Positions 38,011-49,535 of a stretch of 64,000 nt of DNA are shown piece by piece. The translations under genes and the position numbers were made by a program. The notes beneath the pieces are model-generated. The model was given only the letters and a program-made list of their open reading frames with translations, was not told the DNA's origin and did not search any database. This stretch comes from Megamerina dolium (Eukaryota; Arthropoda; Insecta; Diptera; Megamerinidae), in the NCBI GenBank assembly GCA_963854835.1, contig OY978530.1, positions 8,496,372 to 8,560,371 of the forward strand. The letters are read 5' to 3'. Each line of letters starts with the position of its first letter. The first letter of the stretch is position 1.

Positions 38011-38127
38011 ATAGTCGGGTTGTGGAATATCAACACCATCATCTGTAATTGGGGTTATCGGGCAAACTCCTCCACTGGCGGAATTGTTCGTAGCATCGCC
38101 ATTCAGTAATGTGGAGAAGTGTTCCCT

Positions 38128-38682
38128 TCATAGGCTCAGTACACTCTGGACATCCGTAACCAGATTCCCATTTCCATCACGACAAGAAGAGGATCCGGGA
38201 TTTAAACCTCCACTCAGGCGCTTGATCTTTTCGAAGAATTTTCGAGTCTCATTCTTGTCGGTACACATCTCTATCTCCTCACACTCGCGTCTTTCCAACT
38301 CCCTCTTCTTGCGCCTGAAAAGACGTCTCTCTGCACTCCTTTTCTCTCTATACCGCTCCTTAACAGCTCGCGTTGCACCTGCAAGCAGGGTTTTTCTGTA
38401 GGCGGCGTGTTTCTCTGCGGTAGCGTAGCGACGCTCCTGATCATGCCACTCATTCCTCAGAGGTCGGTAGTAACCGATTACCTCCTCGGCAGCAGTAGTC
38501 ATGGAGTGGGATATATGTGTCCACCGTGCGCATGTATCATCAAGTTGGGGAGTGTTCTGCATAAGCAGATCCGATAGTCGAGTGGAAAATGCATCTGGGA
38601 CTTCTCTTGTTATTTGCGACACATAAGCGTGTGCGCACCTTAGCTGCAACAAGGTAGTGATCCGAGTCGATGTTGGCACCAC
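38128..38682 (-). pseudogene. RTE linker between endonuclease and RT
   Basis: Minus-strand frame rich in Arg/Lys/Glu (RRYATAEKHAAYRKT, ERYREKRSAERRLFRRKKRELERRE) followed by ETRKFFEKIKRLSGG and SCRDGNGNLVTD, the usual spacer before the RT fingers in this family. Ends in a stop at 38128 after VLSL where other copies continue into REHFSTLLN. Predicted coiled coil. Confidence 0.75.
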
Positions 38683-39445
38683 GGATCGATTTCACGTCCA
38701 TCACACTGGAAGCATGCCTTCCGTCAATCACCACATGATCAATTTGGTTTCTTGTACGATGATCTGGAGACAGCCATGTCGCTTTGTGGATGTCGAGATG
38801 CTGGAATCTGGTACCACCAATTACCATGTTTCGTGCTGCGGCGAAGTCGATCAGCCTCATTCCGTTATCGGAGGTGTTCTGGTGGAGGCTGAATTTTCCG
38901 ACAGTTGGACCAAAGGTACCTTCCTTGCCCACCCTGGCATTAAAGTCGCCAAGCACGATTTTGATATCGTGGCGGGGGCAGCGGTCATAAGCTTCTTCGA
39001 GGCGCTGAAAGAAGCTCTCCTTGGTCACATTGTCCTTCTCATCCGTCGGAGCGTGGGCACATATAAGGCTGATGTTGAAAAATTTTGCCTTGATGCGGAT
39101 TGTGGCCAGCCGTTCGTTCACAGGCGTGAACTGTGAGACAAGATGTCGTAGTCTCTTGCTGACCAAAAATCCACATCCTAATTCGTGCCTTTCAGCATGG
39201 CAACTGCAGTAGATGTCACAGGACGCTCTTTTGGAGCAGCCCTGTCCAGTCCATCGCATTTCCTGGAGAGCGGTGATGTCAGCTCTGTATTTTTCGAGGA
39301 CATCAACCAGCTGGATAGAGGCACCCTCCCTATAAAGGGACCGGACATTCCAGGTGCATATCCGTAAATCATTGTCCTTTTTTTGTTTGCGGGGGTCATC
39401 AACGAAAGCGGTAGTCCTTATCCGAGGCATTTTAGTTTTTTTCAT
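38540..39445 (-). pseudogene. RTE endonuclease domain
   Basis: ORF 39445-38540, 301 codons, ATG 39445. Motifs in order: ICTWNVRSLYREG (catalytic Asn), ITALQEMRWTG (Glu), KIVLGDFNARVG (Asp, Asn), FQHLDIHKATWLSPDHRTRNQIDH (conserved RTE block) and NIDSDHYLVAAKVR (SDH, catalytic Asp-His). All endonuclease signature residues appear intact. The frame is lost after RTRLCVANNK by a frameshift near 38625, so the RT cannot be translated from it. Confidence 0.85.
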
Positions 39446-39590
39446 TGGGGGGGTTTTTTATGTGGCGGGTCCCAAAACCAACGTACAACCTCTAACCGAG
39501 GAGATTTTCGCCACTCACTTCAGCCGCCTCCCAGCGGGTGCCAGGAAGACGTTGCCCGGTGGTCGCCACATGGAGGGCCCCCATTAATAA

Positions 39591-39878
39591 TAATGAAAGC
39601 GCCATCACAGAGTAAGCAGAGCAAGCTATATGACTACCCCTCATTAACAAATAAAGGTATCATCACATAGCGCTCAGATCAACTACATGACAGCCAGTGA
39701 GTTGACTTGCGATGAGTTCAACAAGGATTGCGTACATATATGTATAGAATGAAAAATAATTGTACATGCGTACTGGATATTGATAACGCACTTTTATTTT
39801 TCATATAATGATATTTATTATGATGCATAAATTTTTTGTAAATAATTTCAATTCTAATTTTTTTTTATAAAATAAGAT
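39591..39878. other. left flank of BEL provirus
   Basis: No gene. Ends in the target duplication AAGAT (39874-39878). Confidence 0.6.
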
Positions 39879-40098
39879 TGTACTCGTCGCGCAAGTATTT
39901 TTGCGCCCGAATGTATAGCAAAGAATAGCTATGAGTAAAAAACAAACGATGTTAAGTTATCCACGGTATAAATACGAATGAATAGTTTTTATTTACAGCT
40001 TTGTTATGAAGCATAAAAAATGAACATAGGGTTGCTGTGTGCAAAATCAGAAAATATAGTAGTTGATGCCACTTAATTATGTAGTCGCGCTCTGAACA
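39879..40098 (-). repeat. BEL 3' LTR
   Basis: 220 bp; minus-strand sequence begins TGTTCAGAGCGCG and ends GACGAGTACA (TG...CA). Contains the complement of GGTATAAATACG near 39965-39976, a plausible TATA-like element in the plus sense only. Preceded by the polypurine tract on the internal side. Confidence 0.92.
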
Positions 40099-41390
40099 TC
40101 CTCCCCCCGTTGGCAGGTCATACCGCCAACCATGTTGACATCGATGGGAAGAGCGCATAGTTTGGCAATGGCTCGTTTACATATGCCACTTTCAGTTTTG
40201 ACCTCAGCTACACGCACCATGCCATCATTTCCCTTGAAGATCTGAGTTACTCTACCAAGCAGCCATTTGAGTGGTGGGAGTGCTTCGTCTTTAATGAGTA
40301 CAAGAGTTCCAACTGCGACATTTTCTCTTGAAGATCGCCAACGTGAGCGTTGTTGCAGATGAGAAAAATATTCGGAACTCCATCTTCTCCAGAAGATCTG
40401 TTGTATAAACTGAATACGCTGCCAGTGGTCAAGTCGACCGATGTTTAACGTCGAGAGTTTTGGTTCTGGTATAGATGTAAGTGGACCACCTACCAAGAAG
40501 TGAGCTGGCGTTAGCACGTCTAGGTCGTCAGGATTTTCTGAAATTGGGCAGAGAGGACGAGAATTTATTACTGCTGAAATCTGACATATAAGAGTCCTAA
40601 GTTCATCAAAAGTGAGCAATGCTGAACCAATAGCTCGCCAGAAATTGAATTTCGCCGTTTTTATTGAGGCCTCCCACAGGCCCCCAAAATGCGGAGAACT
40701 TGGTGGTATAAACTTCCAGTCAATCCCTTCGATGAGGCATTGCCTATGATGAATCGATTTAACGCGTTGTTGCTTAAGAAAATGTTGGTGTAGTTCAGCC
40801 ATTTCATTTTTTGCCCCAACAAAATTCGTGGCATTATCTGACCAAATTACCCTTGGTTTGCCTCGAGTCGAATAAAACCGCCGCAAGGCAGCTAAAAATG
40901 ATTCCGTCGACAGATCTTTGACGAGTTCCATATGAACTGCCTTCATAGTGAAGCATATGAAAAGACAAATATAGCATTTTGTTGATGGTCGGACTCTTAT
41001 TTCAGATCGGTAATGAAATGGCCCGCAATAGTCGATTCCAGTGATGAGAAATGGTTGGCTGGGTCGGACGCGGCCTTCAGGTAGATTTCCCAGGATCTGC
41101 TCGCACACTTTTGGCCTGAGCCTAAAACATCGCACGCATTTACTTATGATATGACTCACCGCCTTTTTGCCACCAATGGGCCAGTATTGTTGTCGTATTG
41201 CGGCCACTAATGCTTGAGGTCCGGCATGTAAGTTCTGATGGTGAAAATGCAATATGATAGAATTAGTAAGTGGATCGCCTTTTGGAAGCACGATTGGATG
41301 TCGAGACTGAAAATTCAACAACGAGTTTCTTAAACGCCCTCCTACTCGTATAAGTCCAAAAGAATCTAAAAATGGTGACAGGGATGCCAA
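40077..41390 (-). CDS. BEL integrase and C-terminal DUF5641
   Basis: 437 codons open. Zinc-binding part: LHAGPQALVAAIRQQYWPIGG and CVRCFRLRP. Catalytic core: ITGIDYCGPF (Asp), RVIWSDNATNFVGAKNE (Asp) and PPSSPHFGGLWEASIK (Glu), an intact DDE triad. C-terminal DUF5641: HWQRIQFIQQIFWRRWSSEY and LLGRVTQIFKG. The frame begins at ATG 41390 but is normally part of a polyprotein. It overlaps the internal edge of the 3' LTR by about 20 bp. Best-preserved LTR-element ORF in the window. Confidence 0.9.
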   Translation of the reverse strand: MASLSPFLDSFGLIRVGGRLRNSLLNFQSRHPIVLPKGDPLTNSIILHFHHQNLHAGPQALVAAIRQQYWPIGGKKAVSHIISKCVRCFRLRPKVCEQILGNLPEGRVRPSQPFLITGIDYCGPFHYRSEIRVRPSTKCYICLFICFTMKAVHMELVKDLSTESFLAALRRFYSTRGKPRVIWSDNATNFVGAKNEMAELHQHFLKQQRVKSIHHRQCLIEGIDWKFIPPSSPHFGGLWEASIKTAKFNFWRAIGSALLTFDELRTLICQISAVINSRPLCPISENPDDLDVLTPAHFLVGGPLTSIPEPKLSTLNIGRLDHWQRIQFIQQIFWRRWSSEYFSHLQQRSRWRSSRENVAVGTLVLIKDEALPPLKWLLGRVTQIFKGNDGMVRVAEVKTESGICKRAIAKLCALPIDVNMVGGMTCQRGEDVQSATT

Positions 41391-41404
41391 TGTACTTGAT
41401 GAGC

Positions 41405-42350
41405 TTATCGATAAATCATTTTTAAGAGCCTTGTATTCTGACGAAAAATGAACTCATTGTATCGTGCGAAGTAAATACCATGTCCCTTGTTGAATGCTGC
41501 AGTGAGAGTGCCTGAGCGATCTTTCTTAATGAACATGTGTATGTAGCCATATGTGCGTTGCATTGCTTCAAAGAAATTAATGTATTTGCAGTTCAGCGAA
41601 GTGTCGATGACTGAAGAAGAAGAGACTAAAGCAACCTTCCGTCGTTCAGGCAAATTTTCAATTCGTTCATTACATTTGGGCCACTTGCTTTCTACATCTC
41701 TCAGAAATGTGGGCCCATTGGTCCAAAACGATTGGCGAAGCACCTCTCGGTAAAATATCTGCCGGATTAAGACTTGTTGGCACATAGCGCCACTCCATAC
41801 CACTTGTGCACTGCTGTATGCTTGTAACGCGATTGGCGACGAAGACATTGAAACTAGAGGGCTCCTCTTTAAGCCATGATAAAACTGTGGTGGAGTCAGA
41901 CCAGCAAAAAAACGGACAACTGAAAATATGTAAATTGTTAATAGCATGAACAACATGCGCTAAAAGCGCAGCGGCACATATTTCCAGTTTGGAAACCGTG
42001 GCCGTTTTTAGGGGTGAAACTCTTGATTTGGAACAGAGTAATGTGGTGCGAATGTTTCCGTGTTGTCGGGTGACAATATAAACACATGCACCGTACGCTG
42101 AGAGGCTAGCGTTGCGGAATGCATGCAATTCCAAACTAGAATTTGGGATAGCTACATATCGAGGAAATGAGAGTTGCCCTATGGTGCCAAGTTCACCATA
42201 TAGTTGAAGCCAAGCAGTTTGATGAGGCATTGGTTGACTTTCATCCCAATCGAGCTTCTCCATCCACAGGCGTTGAAGAAATATTTTAGCTTGACATACG
42301 ATGGGCCCAATCAATCCCAATGGATCATAAAATTGAGCTATGGCTGACAA
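41405..42350 (-). pseudogene. BEL RNase H region
   Basis: ORF 42350-41670: AIAQFYDPLGLIGPIV, LSFPRYVAIPN, ELHAFRNASLSAYGACVY (RNase H-like DAS motif reads NAS), KLEICAAALLAHV (Glu) and FCWSDSTTVLSWL (Asp). A shifted frame (41956-41405) continues to LLKNDLS at the integrase start. Conserved ADILPRGASP block is present. Substitution of the first RNase H Asp by Asn suggests loss of activity. Confidence 0.78.
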
Positions 42351-42376
42351 AACTGAGCGTTTAGTTATTTTTTTAT

Positions 42377-43597
42377 TTATTTTTTTATTATTTTATTTAC
42401 AAAAAACGAAAATATAAACAGGTCAGCATCGGGGTTCCATTGGAGCCCAAGCGTCTTTGTGATGTAACTTCCATCATCGAATTTGATTTGCTTCTCTCTG
42501 TCTATGTCTCTCACGTTTCTAAGCAATTCTGGTACATTTGAGCACCATTTCCTAATTTTGAAATTTCCCTTACCTAGTAGTTCAGATGTTTGTCGCATTA
42601 TTTGATTTACGTCATCAATGGTGTCACCGCCAGTAATTAGGTCATCAACGTAAAAATCGCGCAAAATGATCTGAGCACCGAGAGTGTATGAAGCTGCATC
42701 ATCAACCGCAAGTTGATGAATAGCGCGAACAGCTAAGTATGGTGCAGATTTTGTGCCATACGTAACCGTATCGAGCCTGAATATTTTGATGTCGTCTTGA
42801 GGATCGTATCTCCAAAGAATGCACTGCAAATAATTGTCAGGTGCGATGACTCGGATGCACCTATACATCTTGCAAATATCTCCGGTTAGTGCGATCGGAT
42901 GTGAGCGAAATCAAATAAGAGTTTCTGCTAGTTTTGCTTGTATAGTTGGGCCCGTCATCAGCACCTCATTCAACGAATATCCAGTTGTAGTCGGTGCTGA
43001 ACCGTCGAAAACGACACTAAGTTTGGTTGTTGAGCTGTCGTTCTTGAAGACGCAATGGTGAGGCATGAAGTATGTGGGAACTGTTGATGGTGGTTTCGAT
43101 ATAGGAGACATGTGGTGGAGGTCAAGATACTCCTTCATAAATGATACGTATTGTGACTTAACTCCATCATTGCGTTGGAGACGTCTTTCAAGATTCAGGA
43201 ACCGACGCATAGCCTGCTGGTACGAATCCCCAAGTAGATGTACGCTGGGCTTTAAAGGCAGGCGAACCGAATACTCGCCTGTCACCATGCGACTGTAGTT
43301 TGCCTTGAAATGAGCTTCGCAACCGATTTCCTGCTTTGTAACTTTTCGAATAGGTTGGAAGCTGTTTTCTATCTCCCAAAATGAACGCACTATATCGTTG
43401 GTAGATTGATGTTCATTAGACTGAAGCGAATTTATTGCTATGGTTGTAAACGATGATAGCTTCGACGACATACTTCGACCACCGGACACGACCCAACCCA
43501 AACGAGTCTTTTGTAAAATGTGATTATTATATTTTAAATGAAATTGGCCAATACAAAGTAAGTAAAAAAATAGACTTGCGCCGATAAGTAGATCCAC
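42377..43597 (-). pseudogene. BEL reverse transcriptase
   Basis: ORF 43597-42911 shows the BEL pre-RT block (LGWVVSGG, EIENSF) and RT start YFMPHHCVFKNDSSTTKLSVVFDGSAPT. A TGA near 42910 is followed by ORF 42868-42377 with MYRCIRVIAPDNYLQCILWR, TYGTKSAPYLAVRAI and RDFYVDDLITGG (YVDD catalytic box), and the Pao peptidase-A17-like TKTLGLQWNPDADLF. An AT-rich ~60-bp stretch at about 42361-42420 breaks the frame before the RNase H part. Confidence 0.85.
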
Positions 43598-43664
43598 GCG
43601 TTGTGGCTTTTAAAATGAGGGATCTGCTAGGGTGATATTTGCTGGAATATCCCAATGAGTGATG

Positions 43665-44763
43665 TCAAGCGGATAATTTGGTCAAAAATCGGTGATTGTT
43701 GGAGTTACAGCTGAAGTTATGGTCGCTGTGAATTTGCGATTGAATAGTTATGTTCACGCTGGAGTTGACAGTGAGTTCTGAATCTCCAATACCTGAAACT
43801 GCTAAATACGATTTAGATTTTTTAAGTTGTAACTGATTAGCGAGTCTCGTCGTTATGAAATTAAGCTGTGAAGCAGAATCCAGAATGACGCGACATGGCA
43901 CGAGCGAACCAACGCTGTTGCGAATCAAAACAATGGCAGTTGCAAGGAGCACACATTCATTTGTACCAGCATTTGCATGAGATAAGGACAAGTCGTTGCT
44001 TGCTGTCATTGCAACAAGAGCTACTTGCTGCGCTGGACTAGGTAGGCTTTCAGATGAGGCCGGACTTGCCTGGTCTTTTTGATTAAAATGCAGTAGCGTG
44101 TGGTGCATCAATGAACACCGGAGACATGCTGATGACTTGCACTGCTGCACTTGATGGCCTGGTTTAAGGCAATTAATGCACAATTGAGGCGAAGGCTGGA
44201 CATGAATAGATGACGTGGTCATGGTTATTACAGACCGCACACATTTGGTGATCATCCCTTGAAACAACAAATGAATTCTGAATTCTTACGACTCTTGACA
44301 TTGTTCAGCTGGCTGCTAGGTATTTTCGTTACCATAGCATGAGCCACATTTTCCATTGTCTGACACCTCTTCTGCAAAAATGTCACCGTGTCCGTCCAAG
44401 TAGGCAGCTTGTCAGTCGAAACTCGTTCTTCCCACAGTGTATGAGTTGTGGCAGTTTTTGTGCTGTAATGTGTTGTAACAAACAGTCAGCAATTTGTTCG
44501 GAGGTACCCAGTGACTGCAAAGCTCGAACATGCGACACCATTTTGTCCACTAGCGACCGTAACTCTCCTGATTGCTTATCAGCACTCACCCTCTGCAGCC
44601 TGAACAGCTCATGAATGTGTGACTGAAAGATTAAACGTCGATTATCATAATCCAATCTCACTGACAGCTCCGCATTATCCATGGCGTGCAGTTCATCTTC
44701 ATTAAGTTGTGTCAATTTGAGTTGGCGCAACAAAGCTTGAATTTTCTTTTTTAAGAACGACAT
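43665..44763 (-). pseudogene. BEL gag and protease
   Basis: ORF 44763-44383 (MSFLKKKIQALLRQL...) is a helical gag N-terminal region (VDKMVSHVRALQSLG typical of BEL gag). After frameshifts, ORF 44270-43665 has a CCHC-type knuckle CINCLKPGHQVQQC with a second Cys/His group, then the aspartic protease segment VPCRVILDSASQLNFIT with active site DSAS (BEL elements use DSGS/DSAS). Stops near 43665 before RT. Confidence 0.82.
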
Positions 44764-45101
44764 TTCTTAATTCTGCGACCGCTTCTCTATAGTCAGGCGA
44801 CTTGACTCACAAATTACACAATTAATTTTGTCAAATAATTTTCACAATAATTTCCTTTCTCAGATAAAAACTGTACCTCTTTGCATGGCAAAAAATCGAT
44901 CCAAAAAAAACCAAAGAAAACGGTTCTACTAATGTAACTGTTGAAACACGAGATTTGTGCACGATGCCTATGTACACATATGTAATGGCAATTACATAGA
45001 CAAATAGCGGTGCCTATGTACAAAGGAAGCGAAAATTTGTAATGATAATCACATAGACAAATAGCGGTGCCTATATGATCACGTCGGAGTCACCAACAAA
45101 A

Positions 45102-45324
45102 TGTAGTCGTCGCGCAAGAATTTTTGCGCCCGAATGTATAGCAAAGAATAGCAATGAGTAAAAAACAAACGATGTTAAGTTATCCACGGTATAAATACGA
45201 ATGAATAGTTTTTATTTACAGCTTTGTTATGAAGTATAAGAAATGAACATAGGGTTGCTGTGTGCAAAATCAGAAAATGTAGTAGGTGATGCCGCCACTT
45301 AATTATGTAGTCGCGCTCTGAACA
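45102..45324 (-). repeat. BEL 5' LTR
   Basis: 223 bp, same ends as the 3' LTR (minus TGTTCAGAG...GACTACA). Followed internally by TTTTGTTGGTGACTCCGACGTG, a primer-binding-site-like sequence starting TTGGTGAC as in other BEL elements; the tRNA is not identified. Confidence 0.92.
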
Positions 45325-46499
45325 AAGATGTTTTTGAAAAAATTAAATGAAATAAATAATTTTGAGTAGAAAATTTTTCTCCTGCACATTTTTATGCCAT
45401 CTAAGGTTATATGTATAGTACAAATAAAGATTGAGCAGACGACAATAGGAAAAAATATTTAAAATTGTTTAGCATTATGGGCTTGATAATTTCCTGTGAT
45501 CTCTATATAGGGATATAAGTATATGAAAATAATACTTTCTCATATTCAAACATCACCCAGAGTGTTATTACACAATATTCAAATATATACAGAGAGGGAG
45601 AGAGAAATGATAATATGCCAATTTGTGGTTCATGTATCAAAATTCACAACAATTTGCAACTATATTTTATAATTTCAATGGCTTCTATTTTATTTGACTC
45701 ATTAAAACAATACATTGAGAGAGCAAGTTTATATGATGACAATCTAATGTCCTCGATTATTGCAGGATCACTCAAAATGCTACCATGCAACTATATTTCC
45801 TACAGATGAATTTGCGGCAGAAATTATTATCCGTCTACTTTTGTTATTCTACCCTCTTTGTTCTAAATCCTCTGGTTTTATGTTTCGTCTGGAATTTCAA
45901 ATTGCAATGTTAAGCTCATTTTGTTCCCATGCTTAGGTTTTATGTTAGGGTGATGTTGTTGAGCTATAGATGTTTGAATGTATTGTTCTATTGTTCTATT
46001 GTTTACTTGGAGAACAGATTTTAGTAATTTGTTACAATTAAGTTATTATGCCCAACAGCTTTGGTATTTGTATTATTTGCTTCCTATTTTTATTATTCTT
46101 ATTATTTACGTTGGTACGTTGAAAGGTAATTTCATTGGGTTTTTTTTTTGTTAGTGTTTTTTTTTTGTTGTTGTTTGTCCTGTTCTTAATTTTTTGATTG
46201 GCGAAAAAGAACGCTTTTTGGAGGCGTTTTTCAACGTTTTCAGAAAGTATTTCGTCTCGTTCTGCGGAGGTACAGGAACGTTTAAGGGTTGTTTTCGGCG
46301 AACCCCTTGAAGAGCTGAGCTCAGGGCGCTTCATGCGTTCATTCTATTGTTGGAAAAGGACGCAGCAAATCGGGGATAAGATGTCAAGAAGCTACCATAT
46401 TGCATCAGGGATTTGTCCTGTTTGTTTTAAAATTTCAAAATGTAATGCTGATTGTGATTGTTGTGAATAGCAAAAATAATTATTATTTAATTGTTTTCT
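45325..46499. other. right flank of BEL and unassigned AT-rich DNA
   Basis: Begins with the target duplication AAGAT. ORFs are short. A 90-codon plus-strand frame (46198-46470) is Cys-rich at its end (CPVCFKISKCNADCDCC) and a 98-codon minus-strand frame overlaps it; neither can be assigned. GA-rich run GAGAGGGAGAGAGA near 45594-45605. Confidence 0.5.
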
Positions 46500-46589
46500 C
46501 TTCTCTACTATAATTGTTTGTGTTTTCTCTTTTAATTTGTATCATTTTCTGTATAGTTTTGTTTTTGTTGTCGTTGTTTGGGGCTTGTC

Positions 46590-47400
46590 GTTTTTCAATT
46601 CTTTTGGTGGAAAGGTTTTATTAAATTATTGTGGTACTTTTTCCCTTTTCGTCCAATCTGTAATATCGTTTTTACTGGACTGCTTGTGTTTATTATTTCT
46701 TAGGGACCAGTCCAAATCGGACTAAATTGCTTTTCCTCGTTTGATTTTTTAATATAAACTTTTCTCCTACTCTAAAACTTATCGGGTGTATGTTCTTGTC
46801 ATACTCTCTCTTGGCGTTTTTCTTTGCCTTGTCTTGATTTTCCATAATTATTCGTGGGATCTCTGTATTTTATATTTTAATAATTTATTTTGGTCTTCTG
46901 CGTTGTACAATGGTGTTCTCTTGGTTTCTAGATTTGTTGACATGTCGGTGTTAGAGTCGTATAATATGCTGAAAGGGGTTCGTTTGGTGGTAGTATGTAC
47001 CGTATTGTTGTGAACATGCATTGCTGACGTTAACCATTGATCCCAATTTGAACCATCTTCTTTAACGAAACTCCTTCGCTAAGGAGATGGTTCTTCCGCT
47101 AAGGGTATATGAGTTCTTTCTAGTAGCGTGTAATAACTTCGTTGTAAAAAGCTTTTGCTACCGTGTTAGCTTCAGCATCTGGTATAGCTACACAAATAAA
47201 AAATTTTGAAAAATCATCTAGAAATGTAAGTATGTATTTGTTTCCAGATGTCATCTCTGGAAGAATTCCTACCATTTCCATATATACCTTTTCAAATGGC
47301 TTAGATGGTGTATCAGTTAATATCATTGGCATTTTCGTGAGCCTTGAGCTATTGTTTGTTTGACATTTTTTCCAATTTTTAACATATTCTTAAATCTGGC
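46590..47400 (-). pseudogene. gypsy integrase remnant (minus)
   Basis: ORF 47332-47120: PSKPFEKVYMEMVGILPEMTSGNKYILTFLDDFSKF, the start of the integrase core; the expected first Asp is Glu (YMEMVG). Codons 3' in shifted frames give FRVGEKFILKN and LVRFGLV, typical of the integrase C-terminus (HTTTKRTPF, then a YDKNIHP block). A repeated CCGCTAAGG/CGCTAAGG near 47077-47104 replaces the middle of the core including the second Asp and the Glu. Confidence 0.75.
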
Positions 47401-47699
47401 TTCGCATACCTTTCCACCTGTACTGTCTTCTAATCCTGAAATAAGTTTTCAGAGCACCCTGATGCCCTCCTAAAGGTGAATCATAGAAGTTGGGAAGTAT
47501 CGTCGATATATCCTTCTCATCAGTGAGAAGTTCCGCATTCTTGTTCTCCTGATTTTCTGCATTTTCATCTAGCTCTAATTCGTTATCAAGCTTTCATCAG
47601 GCTCTTCTTGGCTTTCGGTTTCGTCGACTTTATTCCTCTCCACAGAACGAGCCACAAATTGTTGACTACTGATTCGGTTGTGAAATTCTGCTGAGCGCA

Positions 47700-48290
47700 T
47701 CCGCGTTCAAGTTCCTGGTTTATAAATTATATCAAAATCAAATTCAGATAATTTGTGCCTGAAACGTGCTAAACGTGATGTCTGATCCTTTAGGTTTGCA
47801 ATTCCTCGTAGTGGCTGGTGGTCAGTGTAGATCTTGAACGGTCTACCAAGTAGATAAGCTCGATAATTTTTCACAGCCCACACGATGGCCAGGAATTCCT
47901 GTTCGAGGGTGGAATACCTTTTCTCAGTATCACTGAGCGCCCTGCTCGCAAAGGCTATTGGTCTATCTTTTCTAATTTCATCTTGCGATTGAATTGCACC
48001 TACAGTTTCGTTGCTGGCATCTGTTGTTAACACAAAAAGTATAAAAAAATCTGGTTAAGCTAAAATTGGCGGAGAGCCAATTGCTTGCTTCAATTCATCA
48101 AAAGCTTTCTGACATTTTTCTGTCCATTCAAATTTCGCGTCTTTTCTGAGTAGTTTGTTGAATGGCAGTGCCATACTAGCCATATTCTCAACAAATTTTC
48201 GGTAATAATATATTAAACCTAGAAATGCCTGAACATCTTTCTTATTTTTTGGCACAGGAATATTTTTAACACATTCCACCTTACCAGGGT
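47700..48290 (-). pseudogene. gypsy RNase H and RT connection (minus)
   Basis: ORF 48279-48055: FLGLIYYYRKFVENMASMALPFNKLLRK, the RT connection. After a TAA near 48055, ORF 48033-47707: LTTDASNETVGA (first catalytic Asp), ITFASRAL-type FASRALSDTEKRYSTLEQEFLAIVWAVK (Glu) and YTDHQPLRGI (Asp). Apart from the stop between them the domain is intact in sequence. Confidence 0.85.
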
Positions 48291-48354
48291 CTGGTAACGC
48301 TACTGCCTCAGTGCATTTATGGCCTAGGTAAATTATATCTTTTAGTAGAAACTG

Positions 48355-48982
48355 TCACTTTTCTGTATTTAACTTCAAGTTATGTTTACGTAAAAGTCTA
48401 AATACTCTTCGTAAACGCAACTCATGTTGTGCCAAGTTTCGACCATAGACGACGATGTCATCCAAGTAGACAAAACACTCTATACCTTGAAGTCCTGTTA
48501 GTACATGGTTCGTTAGTCTTTGGAAGGTTGCAGGGGTTCCTGTTAAGCCGAAAGGCATTCTATTAAATTCATACTGCCCAACACCTGTAGTAAAAGCTGT
48601 TTTTTCTCAGTCTGATTCTTTCAATAACACTTGATGATACCCACTGGCCAAATCCAGTGTAGTGAAATATCTACAATGACCTAACTGGTCTAATATATCA
48701 TCGATGTTGGAATGGAAAAACTTGTTTAATAGTGGCGTCATTTAATTTCATGAAATCTACTACTAGCCTCCATTTTCTTTTACCATCTTCTCCAGCTTTC
48801 TTTGGCACCAAAATAATCGGAGATTTCCAGGACGTTGAGCTGAGAATAATTATGTCGTCTTCCAACATTTTCTTTACTTGCTTATTGATCTCTTCCTTAT
48901 GAACTTCTGGTAGCCTGTTCTGTCTTTGGTTGATGGCCCCTGGTCTGCTTTTATTGGTATTGTGTGTTTTGTCGCCTTCCAA
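48355..48982 (-). pseudogene. gypsy reverse transcriptase (minus)
   Basis: ORF 48982-48698: the RT N-terminal region with VHKEEINKQVKKMLEDDII, SSTSWKSPIILVPKK and [12 protein letters not shown] (VVDYR-like). The motif A segment lies in a shifted frame ([15 protein letters not shown]). ORF 48558-48355 gives MPFGLTGTPATFQRL (motif B) and CFVYLDDIVVYG (YLDD). Stops near 48600 and 48353 inactivate it. Confidence 0.85.
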
Positions 48983-49535
48983 GAAAAATAAATCGTGGAA
49001 TGACTTAAGTATTCCATCTATGGATCTCTTTTCCTAAATGTTTAAGTTTTCGTATAGCTTAATTATTTCTAATATTTTGGTAACCATTTTTTGTCTATTA
49101 GGAGATACTTCCTGTTTCTTTACTATAATTGTTTCGAAATTTGTATTTACCTTAATGGAGACTACCTTCATAGTTCTCCCGGGTACTACAACCTCACTGG
49201 TGTTATAAAATGCTGTTTTCGTTCACCGTAGACAATCAGCTTCTTTTTCATAGTATTGATAACCGATCGGTTTCATAAATTGTCTCTACCTAGGATACCA
49301 TCAGCAGGTATCCCTCTCTCTTCAGAGATTAAGTGTAGTTCTAAAATCAAATCCTTAGTCCTATCGTGTTGGACTGCTATTGACCCTAATGTTTTTTTTT
49401 TCAAGCTTTTTTATTGGATCTTTCTAAAATTACTTAGAAACTAATAATAAGTAATCAAATCTTACAAACTAACTAAAATTATGTGATATTCCCAACGTTC
49501 CATCACAATTTGTTGAGTCGCGAGGCATAGCAATT

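Larger units (their letters stand above)
36491..39590 (-). mobile_element. RTE-clade LINE, near full length
   Basis: About 3.1 kb on the minus strand, the usual size for RTE elements. Contains a leader, APE endonuclease of the type that gave rise to the vertebrate craniofacial development protein 2, linker, RT and a C-terminal zinc-like/thumb domain. The 3' end is a short tandem run (TAAG)n (plus strand CTTACTTACTTA at about 36492-36504) rather than poly(A), as in RTE/BovB elements. Broken by at least four frameshifts. A partial second copy is at 24583-25213. Confidence 0.85.
39879..45324 (-). mobile_element. BEL/Pao LTR retrotransposon, complete provirus
   Basis: 5,446 bp with two LTRs in the same orientation and an exact 5-bp target duplication AAGAT (39874-39878 and 45325-45329). 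Internal order on the minus strand is gag, PR, RT, RNase H, integrase. A purine tract (minus-strand AACGGGGGGAGGAT) lies immediately before the 3' LTR. LTRs differ by about seven substitutions and one 3-bp indel over ~220 bp (roughly 3%), giving a moderate age. The integrase ORF is open over 437 codons; gag and RT are frameshifted. Confidence 0.93.

Noticed and set aside
38657..39136. 159-codon plus-strand ORF
   Set aside because: Antisense shadow of the RTE endonuclease frame, which has complete catalytic motifs.
46198..46470. Cys-rich plus-strand ORF as a zinc-finger protein
   Set aside because: Cysteines occur only in the last 20 residues without a standard spacing, and both strands are open here; no support.
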